A DNA stretch of 64,000 nt from Piliocolobus tephrosceles (Eukaryota > Chordata > Mammalia > Primates > Cercopithecidae): the NCBI RefSeq assembly GCF_002776525.5, contig NC_045436.1, positions 5,805,918-5,869,917 on the forward strand, read 5' to 3'. This document shows, in pieces, positions 47,390 through 57,817 of this stretch. The stretch's first letter is position 1, and every line of letters begins with the position of its first letter. The notes under the pieces were generated by a model. The model ran no database searches, had not been told where the DNA came from, and was given only the letters and a program-made list of their open reading frames with translations. The translations under genes were made by a program, and so were the position numbers.

Positions 47390-47700
47390 GGCTGGGCGCG
47401 GTGGCTCACGCCTGTAATCCCAGCACTTTGGGAGGCCGAGGTGGGTGGATCAGTAGGTCATGAGTTGGAGACCAGCCTGGCCAACATGGTAAAACCCCAT
47501 CTCTACTAAAAATACAAAACATTAGCCAGGCGTGGTGGCAGGCGCCCAGCTACTCAGGAGGCTGAGGCAAGAGAATCGCTTGAACCTGTGAAGTGGAGAT
47601 TGCAGTGAGCCGAGATCATGCCACTGCCCTCCGGCCTGGGCAACAGAGCGAGACTGTGTCTCAAAAAACAAAACAGAACAAAAACAAACAAACAAAAAAC
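47390..47700 (+). mobile_element. Alu (AluS-like)
   Basis: Plus orientation and two arms; a small deletion after 'gtggcaggcgcc' in the right arm. Tail with CAAAA/CAAA units. Confidence 0.93.
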
Positions 47701-48108
47701 TAATGAACAGCACAGGCTTGGTAGGGCAGAAATCAACCCGCCAGCGAGACCTTTCTGAGTCCCTCCCACGGGCTCTGCAACGTGACGAGAAGCGCTCCAC
47801 AGTGCTGTGGATATTCTTTTAGTTTCTTTTTCCATGTTATTTTTAAAGAAGCATTAATTATAAAAATTAGTTTTTCTCAGGGACTAATAAGAAAATTACC
47901 GGAATGATGACGGAAGGGGTGTTATCAACATGAAACCACCTTCAGTGAGAATTAAGAGGCCCACAATCTTAGCCCTGCAAGAGTAAAGCAAATTTCACTC
48001 ACCCATTTGGCAAACATCTATTAAGAACCACTTTCTGGCTCCCTCACACAGCAGCTGTGGGATTCTGGGCAAGTTTTGAACTGCCTAATGTCTATAAAAT
48101 GGGTGTAA

Positions 48109-48409
48109 GGTCGGGTGCCGTGGTTCATGCCTGTAATCCCAGCACTCTGGGAGGCTGAGGCAGGTGGATCACTTGAGGTCAGGAGTTCAGCCTGGGCAAC
48201 ATGGTAAAATCCCATCTCTACCAAAAATACAAAAATTAGCTGGGCATGGTGGTGCACGCCTACAATCCTAGCTACTCGGGAGGCTGAGGCAGGAGAATTA
48301 TTTGAACTCAGGGGGTGGAGGTTGCAGTGAGCCCAGATCCTGCCACTGTACTCCAAGCTGGGCGATAGAGCCAGACTTAGTCTCAAAAAAAAAAAAAAAA
48401 AAAAAAAAA
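48109..48409 (+). mobile_element. Alu with 25-bp A tail
   Basis: Plus orientation; a small deletion at CAGGAGTTCAGCCTGGGC in the left arm. A25 at 48385-48409. Confidence 0.94.
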
Positions 48410-48775
48410 TCAGTGAGAATAATCATGTATGCCACAAAAAGTGCTCAAGCAAGTTAACTGTTACCTACTATGAAGGGCCCAGTCTTGCCACTGGGTACAA
48501 CAGGAACAAGGGGCACCCCTGCCTGCAGGACCTCTAGTGGGAGGGGAAGGTGGCGATAAATAGGCCATGACAATGCAATGCAAAGTGGTAAAGGGGCAAC
48601 AGGGTGTGGGGTTAGGAGGTATGCTCCCAATACCATCCTTGCCTTCACGACCCATGTACCACCCCCGTGTGAAAAATCTGCCTTTCCTTAGGAAATCCCA
48701 TAAAACGCTAGTCCCAGAACACACTTCTTTAAAAAAAAGTTTTGTGGTAAAATCCATCTGGGAAACACCACACTT

Positions 48776-49135
48776 CTCTTTTTTTTAATTGCACTCTAAG
48801 TTCTGGGATACATGTGCAGAACGTGCAGGTTTGTTATACAGGTATACATGTGCCATGGTGGTTAGCTGCACCCATCAACTCATCATCTACATTAGGAATT
48901 TCTCCTAATCCTATCCCTCCCCCAGCCCCCAACCCCCTGACAGGCCCCGGTGTGTGACGTTCCCCTCCCTGTGTCCATGTGTTCTCATTGTCCAACTCCC
49001 ACTTATGAGTGAGAACATGTGGTGTTTGGTTTTCTGTTCCTGTGTTAGTTTGCTGAGAAAGATGGTTTCCAGCTTCATCCATGTCTCTGCAAAGGAAATG
49101 AACTCATCCTTTTTTATGGCTGCATAGTATTCCAT
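48776..49135 (-). mobile_element. L1 3' end (young primate L1PA-type), 5' truncated
   Basis: Minus orientation, from a poly(T) start through 'gcaggtttgttatacaggta', 'cccaaccccctgacaggccc' and 'cttatgagtgagaacatgtg' to 'gcatagtattccat'. Target-site duplications GGGAAACACCACACTT (48760-48775) and GGGAAAACACTACACTT (49136-49152). Last part of ORF2 plus 3' UTR only; inactive. Confidence 0.95.
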
Positions 49136-49179
49136 GGGAAAACACTACACTTTATACCTGCATTGGGATCGTCACCACT

Positions 49180-49269
49180 CTAAGCAGTCCTACAGTAAAG
49201 AAAATGGTGACAGACCATTTTCTGCTTACAGCAGACACCCTAAGCAGTCCTACAGTAAAGAAAATGGTG
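49180..49269. repeat. 30-bp direct repeat with an inverted segment between
   Basis: The 30-bp block starting CTAAGCAGTCCTACAGTAAA occurs identically at 49180-49209 and 49240-49269. Between them ACCATTTTC (49214-49222) is the inverse of GAAAATGGT (49200-49208), making a 9-bp stem with a 5-nt loop. Confidence 0.95.
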
Positions 49270-49527
49270 CAACTTTGTTTAATCCAGCATTTCCCAAACT
49301 AATGTAACATGCACCTCCTTTTTTACTCAAGAGGCCCAAGTATCACAAAATTGGTGCTCCACAATCACGTCCTGGGGGTCACTGCCATTGATTTTAAGGC
49401 CGTCAAGATGGAGAAACTTTTATTTTGTTCTCCCTACTTCATAGCTTTTCAAATTCCTTTTTGATTTACCCCTGATTATTTGGACAATTTTTAAAGCCTC
49501 AAATGTTTACAATGAAAGTATTATTCA

Positions 49528-49830
49528 GGCCGGGCGTGGTGGCTCATGCCTGTAATCCCAGTACACTGGGAGGCCGAGGCGGGCAGATCACAAGGTCAGG
49601 AGATCGAGATCATCCTGGCTAACATGGTGAAACCCCGTTTCTACTAAAAATACAAAAAATTGGCTGGGCGTGGTGGCGGGCACCTGTAGTCCCAGCTACC
49701 GAGAGGTTGAGGCAGGAGAATGGTGTGAACCCGGGAGGCGGAGGTTGCAGTGAGCAGAGATCGTGCCACTGCACTCCAGCCTGGGCGACAGAGCGAGACT
49801 CCGTCTCAAAAAAAAAAAAAAAAAAAAAAA
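49528..49830 (+). mobile_element. AluY-type element, full length
   Basis: Plus orientation with Y-type bases (CACAAGGTCAGGAGATCGAG, 'atcctggctaacatggtg', 'agaatggtgtgaacccggg'). Target-site duplication GAAAGTATTATTCA (49514-49527) and GAAAGTATTGTTCA (49831-49844). Confidence 0.95.
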
Positions 49831-49844
49831 GAAAGTATTGTTCA

Positions 49845-50345
49845 ATGGGAAACTCCCCTAACTAAACTACTCTTGTGAAAAGGAATCTAATATATATTTG
49901 TGAGATCTGTATATTCTTTTGACAGTAATCACATAGTTGAGTTCAAATAATTCAGAATGAAGAAAAGGCTTCAATAACATTTTTAGAACAAAAGTAAAAT
50001 CAGTGATGGATTCTTTTATTTTTTCTTTAGAAGAATACTATGTGAATCCTGGATAATTTGTGAAATGAGATGTGTTACGGTTTTTAAAGTATGTAGAACA
50101 AACCAACACCATAAAAAAGTAGCAGGTGGGTTCTGCAACAGTTTCCCTGTTTTGAAATATGCATGATGGGGATTATTTTACATTCACTTGCTTCTCTTGC
50201 CTTTTGAGAAAACTCACAAATACATTCTTTCTGTGCCAAAGTTTTCCGAGAAAGAGAGTTTGGAAGTCCAGTGTTGTTTATCTCACTTCAAACAAAACTG
50301 CTTTAATGTGGGGAAACTACAAAGGGCTAGAGGAGGGTGAAGAGT
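49845..50345. other. Unassigned intronic stretch
   Basis: Nothing recognised; A/T-rich. Confidence 0.4.
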
Positions 50346-50359
50346 CGCTCATCCACTTT

Positions 50360-50362
50360 GAT

Positions 50363-50417
<55 letters not shown>

Positions 50418-50431
50418 TNNNNNNNNNNTAT

Positions 50432-50474
<43 letters not shown>

Positions 50475-50757
50475 TGTTGAGACAGAGTCTCTCTCTGTCG
50501 CCCAGGCCAGAATGCAGTGGTGCAATCTCAGCTCACTGCAACCTTCTGTCTCCTGGGTTCAAGAGATTCTCCTGCCTCAGCCTCCTGAATAGTTGGAACT
50601 ACAGGAATGTGCCACCATGCCTGGCTAATTTTCTTGTATTTTTTTAGTAGAGATGGGGTTTCACCATGTTGCCCAGGCTAGTCTCGAACTCCTTGTGATC
50701 TGCCTGCCTTGGCCTCCCAAAGTGCTGGGATTACAGGCATGAGCCACCGCACCCAAC
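50360..50757 (-). mobile_element. Alu with expanded (TTTA)n tail and a 10-N gap
   Basis: Minus orientation; tail array over 50360-50475 broken by Ns at 50419-50428, then GAGACAGAGTCTCTCTCTGT. The flanking CTCATCCACTTT (about 50348-50359) and CTCACCTACTTT (about 50760-50771) look like diverged target-site duplications. Confidence 0.93.
50419..50428. other. Assembly gap (10 N)
   Basis: Ten Ns within (TTTA)n; array length unknown. Confidence 0.95.
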
Positions 50758-50801
50758 CACTCACCTACTTTCAGAAAACTGGATAAGAGACTGTCTTCCC
50801 T

Positions 50802-51103
50802 GCTGAGAGCAGTGGCTCACGCCTGTAATCCCAACACTGGGAGGCTGAGGCGGGTGGATCACCTGAGGTCGGGAGTTCAAGACCATCCTAACCAACATGG
50901 TGAAACTCCATCTCTACTAAAAATACAAAAATAGCCTGGCATGGTGGCGCACGCCTGTAATCCCAGCTGCTTGAGAGGCTGAACCCTCAAGGGTTGAACC
51001 CGGGAGGTGGAGGTTTCAGTGAGCCGAGATCGCGCCATTGCACTCCAGCCTGGGCAACAAGAACAAAACTCCATCCCAAAAATGAAAAAAAAAAAGAGAG
51101 GGA
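50802..51103 (+). mobile_element. Alu (old), head-to-head with the previous one
   Basis: Plus orientation. AGAGACTGTC flanks both sides (50786-50795 and about 51107-51116). In the right arm a short perfect palindrome AACCCTCAAGGGTT (50982-50995) replaces the expected AGGCAGGAGAATCGC. Confidence 0.92.
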
Positions 51104-51164
51104 GAGAGAGACTGTCGTTCTCTAAATCATGGATGAAAATACCTATGAATAGGCAGCAACATGG

Positions 51165-52045
51165 GCTTCCCTTCCTCTCTCTAGTGTTGCTCCTCTGCCC
51201 ACCTCCGCCACCCCAAATCCTTTCTCCACGCTGCAGGAAGAATGAGCTCCTAAAGTGCCTGCAGGTGATCACGTCACTCCTGAGCAAAGCCTTTGCACTA
51301 CTCTCCTTCTTCTACAAACTAGGGACCTCATGATGTGGGTTGTGGGTGCTTTCTGCTCTGACCCCAGTGAACATCCCTAACTGCATCTCTTAGCAGCTGC
51401 TCCCTCCTACCAGTCTGTGCCCCCACAAAACAGTGAGCTCCTGAGACCAGCCCCCTGCAGGCTCTCTGCAGGCTGTTCTCTGGCTGCAGCGAGGCTGCTC
51501 CTTTCCTCGTCTGGAGTCCCCAGCACGCTGTGAGTTCCGTGGGCTCTCCGGCCTCATGTCCTACTGCATGCCCAACCACCCTGCTCCATGTCATTCCAGC
51601 TCCTCCGCACGGTGATCTTTGACAAACTCGGCCTGCTCATGCCTCTTCCCCCATTAAGGCCTTCCAGTGGCTTCCTGGGGCACTGTCTCTTCTTTCCATC
51701 CTGCCTCCCCCGATCTCCCCAGGAGCTCCAGCCATACCGGCTTCCCACTACTTTCTGCTGCCCTTGGCCTTCACACTCCCTGCCCCAGGAGCATCCTGCC
51801 CAGGCCAGGTCCCCTCTTTCTGAACCTCCTAGCAGCCTGTTTTACTTCCTTCTTGTTTGAGTCTGAGTCTGTCTCTCTCTCTCCCTAACTAAACTGTAGG
51901 TCCATGAAGGCGGAGACCGTTTCAACTTTGCTCATTAGCTAATACCCTTGAATAATCCCCCACACCTAGACCACAGCCAGGCACACAATAAGCCTCTGTG
52001 AACATGTGCTGAACATATGAACGAATGAATGAACGACCGAAGTGT
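51165..52045 (+). mobile_element. LINE L2, 3' end
   Basis: Long C/T-rich plus-strand stretch with 'ccttggccttcacactccct', 'aactaaactgtaggtccatg', 'cctagaccacagccaggcac' and a final GAACGAATGAATGAACG. Classic L2 terminus. Confidence 0.85.
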
Positions 52046-52465
52046 CTTAATCTATCCAGAGAAATAAAAACTAAAGAATTTCAGCTTTAGCTGTCCCTTC
52101 TCTGAAATAGCAACGTAATTTAATAAAAGTGTAATGCAGTTAGCAGATTAATCAAATGCAGTTAGCAAATTAATAAAAATGCTGTCCAATGGTGAGAAGC
52201 ACATGCCAAAATGAAAACTTTATGACTTTTAATTCACGGTATTAACTATCAGTAGGAGCCCTCAAACCTCAGTGGGACACGGTGAGGAAAGTGGGGAAGA
52301 GGCGACATGGCTAGAGAAGGGATACAAAATGCAGACTGAATGGAGCACCCACACATCTAAGCACAAAATGGGAAGCAGGACTTGGCTAAATGTCTAAATG
52401 GATAAAACCACCAGCCTGAAACAACAAGCACTCAAAAAAATATGACTTAAAAATATAAAACTATC
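52046..52465. other. Unassigned intronic stretch
   Basis: Nothing recognised. 'atgcagttagca' appears twice near 52134 and 52157, a small local repeat. Confidence 0.4.
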
Positions 52466-52587
52466 TTGCAAAAATCTAAAGTGTATTGGTATTGAAATTA
52501 AGAAAGTTTTGGTTTGTTTGTTTGTTTTGCAAAAATCTAAAGTGTATTGGTATTGAAATTAAGAAAGTTTTGGTTTGTTTGTTTGTT
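52466..52587. repeat. 61-bp exact tandem duplication including Alu tail
   Basis: 52466-52526 equals 52527-52587 base for base (starts TTGCAAAAATCTAAAGTGTA, ends GTTTGTTTGTTTGTT). The right end of each unit is the T/G tail of the following Alu, and each unit contains the Alu target-site copy. Confidence 0.97.
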
Positions 52588-52870
52588 TTTGATACGGAGT
52601 CTCGCCCTGTCACCCAGGCTGGAGTACAATGGCACGATCTGGGCTCACTGCAACCTCCACCTCCCACATTCAAGCGATTCTCCTGCCTCAGCCTCCCGAA
52701 TAGCTGGGATTATAGGCACCCGCCACCACGCCCAGCTAATTTTTGTATTTTTAGGAGAGATGGGGTTTCACCATGTTAGCCAGGCTGGTCTCAAACTCCT
52801 GACCTTGTGATCCGCCCACTTCAGTCTCCTTAAGTGCTGGGATTACAGGCGTGAGCCACCACGCCTGGCC
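52570..52870 (-). mobile_element. Alu, full length (AluS-like)
   Basis: Minus orientation with a (TTTG)n tail. Target-site copy AAATTAAGAAAGT lies before it (52495-52507 and again 52556-52568) and after it (about 52872-52884). Confidence 0.94.
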
Positions 52871-52884
52871 TAAATTAAGAAAGT

Positions 52885-53340
52885 AGAGCAAATTACAAAT
52901 CTAAACGATTATGATTTTAAGGGCAGTTTCTTAAAATTAAAGACAAAGGAAAAGAGAAAAAATGCTACCTTTGAATTTCCATGTTTAAAGAATTAATAAG
53001 GTGATTGATTGAAAATTAGCCTGTGTATTTGTTTTGTAATTTGGTTCCTGAGTGCTTACGATTCGAGATCATTTCTGAGATCTCCTCTCCTATTGTTTCT
53101 TGCTCTTCCTTTAGTGCCTAACCTTGGTTTGACTGGTGGTTGTGAACACTGCTTTCCCTACCTATTATACCAATAGCTTTGATTTCTCCATGAGAAGACT
53201 CAAAAAAAAAATATGAAAACTGTTAATGCCACTACTGTGTGGACTTCTGCTTAGTGGATATCACTTATTATTTTTCTTATGGTCCTCTAGGAATTAGCAT
53301 CCTTGTTTCAGCAATGGATAGATTAGAGCCAAGAGAAGGA
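52885..53340. other. Unassigned intronic stretch
   Basis: Nothing recognised; A/T-rich. Confidence 0.4.
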
Positions 53341-53344
53341 AAGA

Positions 53345-53860
53345 TCTAAGATTTGCCGAGCATGCTCTAAGTATCAGAGACAGTATTTTACATGTTCTCT
53401 TGTTTAACAATAATAGCAACCTGGTAAGTTAGGTCTCATTATTGCGATTTTAAGAATAAAGCAGCCCGGCGCAGTGGCTCACAACTGTAATCCCAGCACT
53501 CTGGGGGGCTGAGGCAGGCGAATCACCTGAGGTCAGGAGTTTGAGACCAGCCTGACCAACATGCTGAAACCCCGTCTCTACTAAAAGTACAAAAATTAGC
53601 CGGGCATGCTGGTGGGCGCCTGTAATCCCAGCTACTTGGGAGGCTGAGGCAGGAGAATCACTTGAACCCGGGAGACAGAGGTTGCAGTGAGCCGAGATCG
53701 CGCCACTGCACTCCAGCCTAAACTCTGTCTCAAAAAAAAAAAAAAAAAAAAGAATACGGCATTAACAAGTTAACAGCCTGTCCAAAGACTGCAGAGTCAT
53801 TAGAGAAAGAGACCCAGGAGCACCTGTATCCCTGCCTGGTGATTATTCCCCAAACTAGGT
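53345..53860 (+). mobile_element. MIR split by an Alu
   Basis: 53345-53463 ('tattttacatgttctcttgt', 'aggtctcattattgcgattt') and 53750-53860 ('aacagcctgtccaaagactg', 'agagacccaggagcacctgt') are consecutive parts of one MIR, separated by the Alu at 53464-53749. Confidence 0.85.
53464..53749 (+). mobile_element. Alu inserted in MIR
   Basis: Plus orientation; about 15 bp missing near the 3' end (CTCCAGCCTAAACTCTGTCT). Target-site duplication AAGAATAAAGCA (53452-53463) and AAGAATACGGCA (53750-53761). Confidence 0.95.
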
Positions 53861-54044
53861 GTTGAATTGACTAATAGAAATATGGAGCTATTGGAAAACA
53901 CTCCACCTGCCAATTTTAAGATGCTATGTATCAGTTTAAGGACAAATAATAAGTGTGCAACCTAAAAATGATTTATCTATTGGCTTCTCCTTTTTGAAAG
54001 GAAATAAGCCTCCACATACTTGTCAAACATCTCTACTTACTCTT

Positions 54045-54346
54045 TTTTTTTTGTTTGTTTTTTGAGACAGAGTTTTACTCTTGTTGACCAGACTGGAGTA
54101 CAATGGCATGATCTCGGCTCACTGCAACCTCCGACTGCCAGGTTCAAGTGATTCACCTCCCTCAGCCTCCCGACTAGCTGGGATTACAGGCATATGCCAC
54201 CACGCCCGGCTAATTTTTTGTATTTTTAGTAGAGACAAGGTTTCACCATGTTGGCCAGGCTGGTCTTGAACTCCTGACCTCAGGTGATCTGCCCAACTCA
54301 GCTTCCCAAAGTGCTAGGATTACAGGCGTGAGCCACTGCACCCAGC
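54045..54346 (-). mobile_element. Alu, full length (AluS-like)
   Basis: Minus orientation. Exact 14-bp target-site duplication CTCTACTTACTCTT at 54031-54044 and 54347-54360. Confidence 0.96.
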
Positions 54347-54633
54347 CTCTACTTACTCTTAAATGTAAGTTTGCTACCATGGAGCCTTGTTGTCATCACT
54401 TAGGATAGCACAGAATCAAGCAAAAAGCCAACTGGTTCTAATAACACATGCTAACTGCAGTAATATTTGTATGTACAAAATTGTATTGAGACACAGAGGA
54501 GGCACCACTCCACTCTGCTTGGAAGAACCCTGACGAACACAACAGAGAAGATGACAAGGAAAGAGTCTTCAGGAAGGAGGAAGGGGAGATGTGTTCCAAG
54601 CAGAGAAAACAGCCTCTGGAACACAAAACAGAG

Positions 54634-54795
54634 TGAACATTTATTTTGGACTGAGCAATAAGGCAACCATTACTTTATTTAATCTTCCCAGCAAGCCAAT
54701 GATGTAGTGCTACTATTATTTGCTTTTTACAGATAGGGAAACAGAAGCACAAAGAAATTAAATAAGGTATATAGCTAGTGGAAAAGTGAAGTTCT
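54634..54795 (+). mobile_element. MIR fragment
   Basis: 'gaacatttattttggactga', 'tttatttaatcttcccagca', 'actattatttgctttttaca' and 'gatagggaaacagaagcaca' follow the 3' part of MIR. Confidence 0.85.
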
Positions 54796-55139
54796 GTGTG
54801 GAACCAAAGGGCCAACACAACAAGTCATATTTTGAGATGTGGATTGCATGAGAGGCAAAAGACAGCCCCACCCCACAAACTAGATGGCTAATAAAGCAGA
54901 GAATGCCGAGGCCAACAATTAAATATTACACTCAGCCCTCTGCGAGCTCCTATCCAACCAACCAACGATCAAAACTATGCAGGAAAAAAAAAATCACAAC
55001 AATTAAACAAAAATAATACAAAATTTTAAAATACAGTATAATGAATACTTACAGAGCATTTACATGGTATGAGGTATTATAAGCACAGCTAGAAGTAATT
55101 TAAAGTATCCAGGAGGATGTGCAGAGTTTACTGAAAATA

Positions 55140-55872
55140 CAGTTGTTTCTTGCTGTCCTAGGGAGCTGGTTCCAGGGCCCCTCCAGGATACCAAAATCCA
55201 AGGATGGTCAAATCTCTGGTATAAAATCGTGTGGTGTTTGCATAGAACTTACCCACATCCTACATATATTTTAAATCATCTTTCGATTACTTACAACACA
55301 TAATACAATGTAAATACTACGTAAATAGTTGTAGGCAGGGCACGGTGGCTCACGCCTGTAATCCCAGCACTTTGGGAGGCCGAGGCGGGTGGATCACAAG
55401 GTCAGGAGTTTGAGACCAGCCTTACCAACATGGTGAATCCCCGTCTCTACTAAAAATACAAAAATTAGATGGGCGTGATGGCACGCACCTGTAGTCCCAG
55501 CTAGTCAGGAGGGTGAAGGAGAAGAATTGCTCGAACCCGGGAGGCAGAGGTTGCGGTGAGATGAGATCGCACCACTGCAGTCCAGCCTGGGTGACAGAGC
55601 AAGATTCCATCACAAAACAAACAAACAAACAAACAAAACCTATGTAAACAGTTGTTACATTATTTAGGGAATAATGACAAGGAAAAAAGTCTGTACGTCT
55701 TCAGCACAAATGCCTTTTTTTCCAAATATTTTTGATCTACAGTTGGCCGAGTCCAAGGATGCAGGACCCATAGATATGAAGGACATTTTACACTAGGGAC
55801 TTGAGCATCCTCAGATTTTAGTATCCATGGGGGCATAGCCCAACCTTCCTCATGGACACTGAGGCATGACTG
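55140..55872 (+). mobile_element. Tigger/MER2 DNA transposon, complete, split by an Alu
   Basis: Left end CAGTTGTTTCTTGCTGTCCT and right end 'ggacactgaggcatgactg' form diverged terminal inverted repeats, flanked by a TA dinucleotide on each side (55138-55139, 55873-55874) as expected for a Tc1/mariner-type insertion. Internal landmarks: 'gataccaaaatccaaggatg', 'tttaggga ataatgacaagg', 'gggacttgagcatcctcaga'. No transposase frame, so non-autonomous. Interrupted at 55334-55638. Confidence 0.92.
55334..55638 (+). mobile_element. Alu inside Tigger/MER2
   Basis: Plus orientation, two arms, (CAAA)n tail. Target-site duplication CTACGTAAATAGTTGT (55317-55332) and CTATGTAAACAGTTGT (55640-55655), inside the DNA transposon. 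Confidence 0.95.
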
Positions 55873-55875
55873 TAC

Positions 55876-56080
55876 TTATTATTAAGTTCTTGCTGTGTGC
55901 TTGGCTCTTGTCACAGACATAAGCTCATTTAATCCTCCTGACAACAGTCACTTCGCAAGTGAGGAAACTAAGAAAAGGCATGTAATTTGCCTGAAGTCGC
56001 ACAGCAAATAAACGCTTGAAATGAAGTCAGTCTTCCTAGAAAGCCCATCGTTTTAACCATGATGCTATCCTGCTATTTTA
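55876..56080 (+). mobile_element. MIR SINE
   Basis: 'ttgctgtgtgcttggctctt', 'agctcatttaatcctcctga', 'gtgaggaaactaagaaaagg', 'gcctgaagtcgcacagcaaa'. Starts right at the end of the Tigger element. Confidence 0.87.
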
Positions 56081-57207
56081 TTAAACCCTGAGAAGTCATC
56101 TGAATTAAAAAGTGTGACGTTGAATTCAGCCAACGTGTTGTATGTACATGTTTTAGAGCAAGACCTGTTAGACACAGGAAATTATTGCTTTCTTTCCAAA
56201 ATCATTTACCCTGAGTGCCTATTGACATAGAAAGTATTTTAAATTGTTCCCTTTAGAAACTGTAGTCCTAAGGGAGCTATGTACTACACTCACAAGGGTT
56301 TTATTCAGATTTAGAACATTAAGCATTTCATGACTAAAGTTTTCTAAAGAGCTTAAAGAAATACATTCTAAAGGAGGATCCGATGGCTACAGCTCTTTCC
56401 AAGGAGAGAGGCAATGATGCGTCCCAGCAAAACAAACGGAAGGTAAAGAACACACGGACTGAGGCCAAGAGAGCATTTCTCAGCGTCTTAGACCCTGAAT
56501 CACAGGGTCTTTCAGTCTTCCGTGGTGTGCTCAGCGATGGGAAACGGCTTTGCTGTACCCATGGTAAACGGGTTTCCTCAGCCCCTTGCAACATCGTAAT
56601 CCCTCAACAAAAGGAACTTTCTTTGTTTTCACAAAACGTTTTCCTTTTCTCCATAGAATTGCTGTGGGTTCCATTTTTAAATGCAGGCCTACAGGCATTC
56701 ATAGTAACCGGTACCCAGCAAAACCGTCTTGAGCACAACTATCTTTTGCTCAAAATATAGACGTAACCTAGAAATGATCTATAAAATCTAAAGACAACAT
56801 GACTTATGGCTATAAAGTTCATTAAGTCATTCTAATCAATAAATAATCAATTAAGTCACTTTGCTTTTGCTCTCTCACCAAGGAATGGGTATACTGTCGC
56901 GGCCCTCTCTCCCCCGTGTACCCTCATGTTAAAATCAGATTTTTTTTGTGTCTCCTCCACTTCCACCCCCAAATTCTGCAACTGAAATTCTCCTACGTTC
57001 CCTTTTTGAAGAAATTTTTAAAATACCAAAGAGCTCAGAGATGTATAAAGTACACACCTGCCTTGCCACCACCTAAAACTGACAACTGATGAAATTTTGT
57101 CATAATCTTTTCTACAGAAAAGAATGAAACCTTGAAAGTAAGGTGATACACTCACAGACTCCATACCCAGAGGCACTCTTGTGAACCTGACCATCAATCC
57201 CCCCAGC
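56081..57207. other. Unassigned intronic stretch
   Basis: No exon or named repeat. The 125-codon open frame at 56383-56760 has no family resemblance and no flanking splice-site support. Confidence 0.4.
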
Positions 57208-57223
57208 ACATTTAAACACTTTT

Positions 57224-57514
57224 TTTTTTTTTTGAGACGGAGTCTCGCTCTGTCACCCAGGCTGGAGTGCAGTGGCCGGATCTCAGCTCACTGCAAGCTC
57301 CGTGTCCCGGGTTTATGCCATTCTCCTGCCTCAGCCTCCCGAGTAGCTGGGATTACAGGCGCCTGCCACCTCGCCCGGCTAGTTTTTTGTATTTTTAGTA
57401 GAGACGGGGTTTCACCGGGTTAGCCAGGATGGTCTCCATCTCCTGACCTCGTGATCCGCCCGTCTTGGCCTCCCAAAGTGCTGGGATTACAGGCTTGAAC
57501 CACCGCGCCCAGCC
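57224..57514 (-). mobile_element. AluYR-type element (Old World monkey lineage)
   Basis: Minus orientation. Bases such as AGTGGCCGGATCTCAGCTCA, CACCTCGCCCGGCTAGTTTT and 'gggtttatgccattctcc' differ from human AluY and match the AluY lineage that expanded in cercopithecids. Low divergence. Target-site duplication CATTTAAACACTTTT at 57209-57223 and 57515-57529 is exact. Confidence 0.93.
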
Positions 57515-57639
57515 CATTTAAACACTTTTACATATGTAAATGAATGCACAACAATATTTGGTATTTTTAGATGCATAATAAAAGACTTTAAAAAATGGTA
57601 TTATATTGTGTATCATTCTATTAACTGTGTCTTTTTTGT

Positions 57640-57700
57640 TGATGTGCCCTAGACATGGTAGACACTAGATAAAATTTGTCGAATGAATAAAAGATAAGCT
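57640..57700 (+). mobile_element. Possible L2 3' tail
   Basis: 'ccctagacatggtagacact ... tgtcgaatgaataaaag' resembles the L2 terminus 'gtgcctggcacatagtaggtg ... ttgaatgaatg'. Short and diverged. Confidence 0.4.
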
Positions 57701-57817
57701 TATAATAGGCAAGGCCCATATCTCCCAAATAAATACATTCTCCAAACATTCTTTTAGTTGTCATATTGAGGTGCTCAATGCGAACAGAGAATATATACTT
57801 AAATATCTTTCTCACCA

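Noticed and set aside
50159..50647. 162-codon open frame with repeated LFIY
   Set aside because: It is the translation of (TTTA)n plus antisense Alu, running through an N gap.
56383..56760. 125-codon open frame
   Set aside because: No domain, no matching splice sites, and codon use is unremarkable; likely chance.
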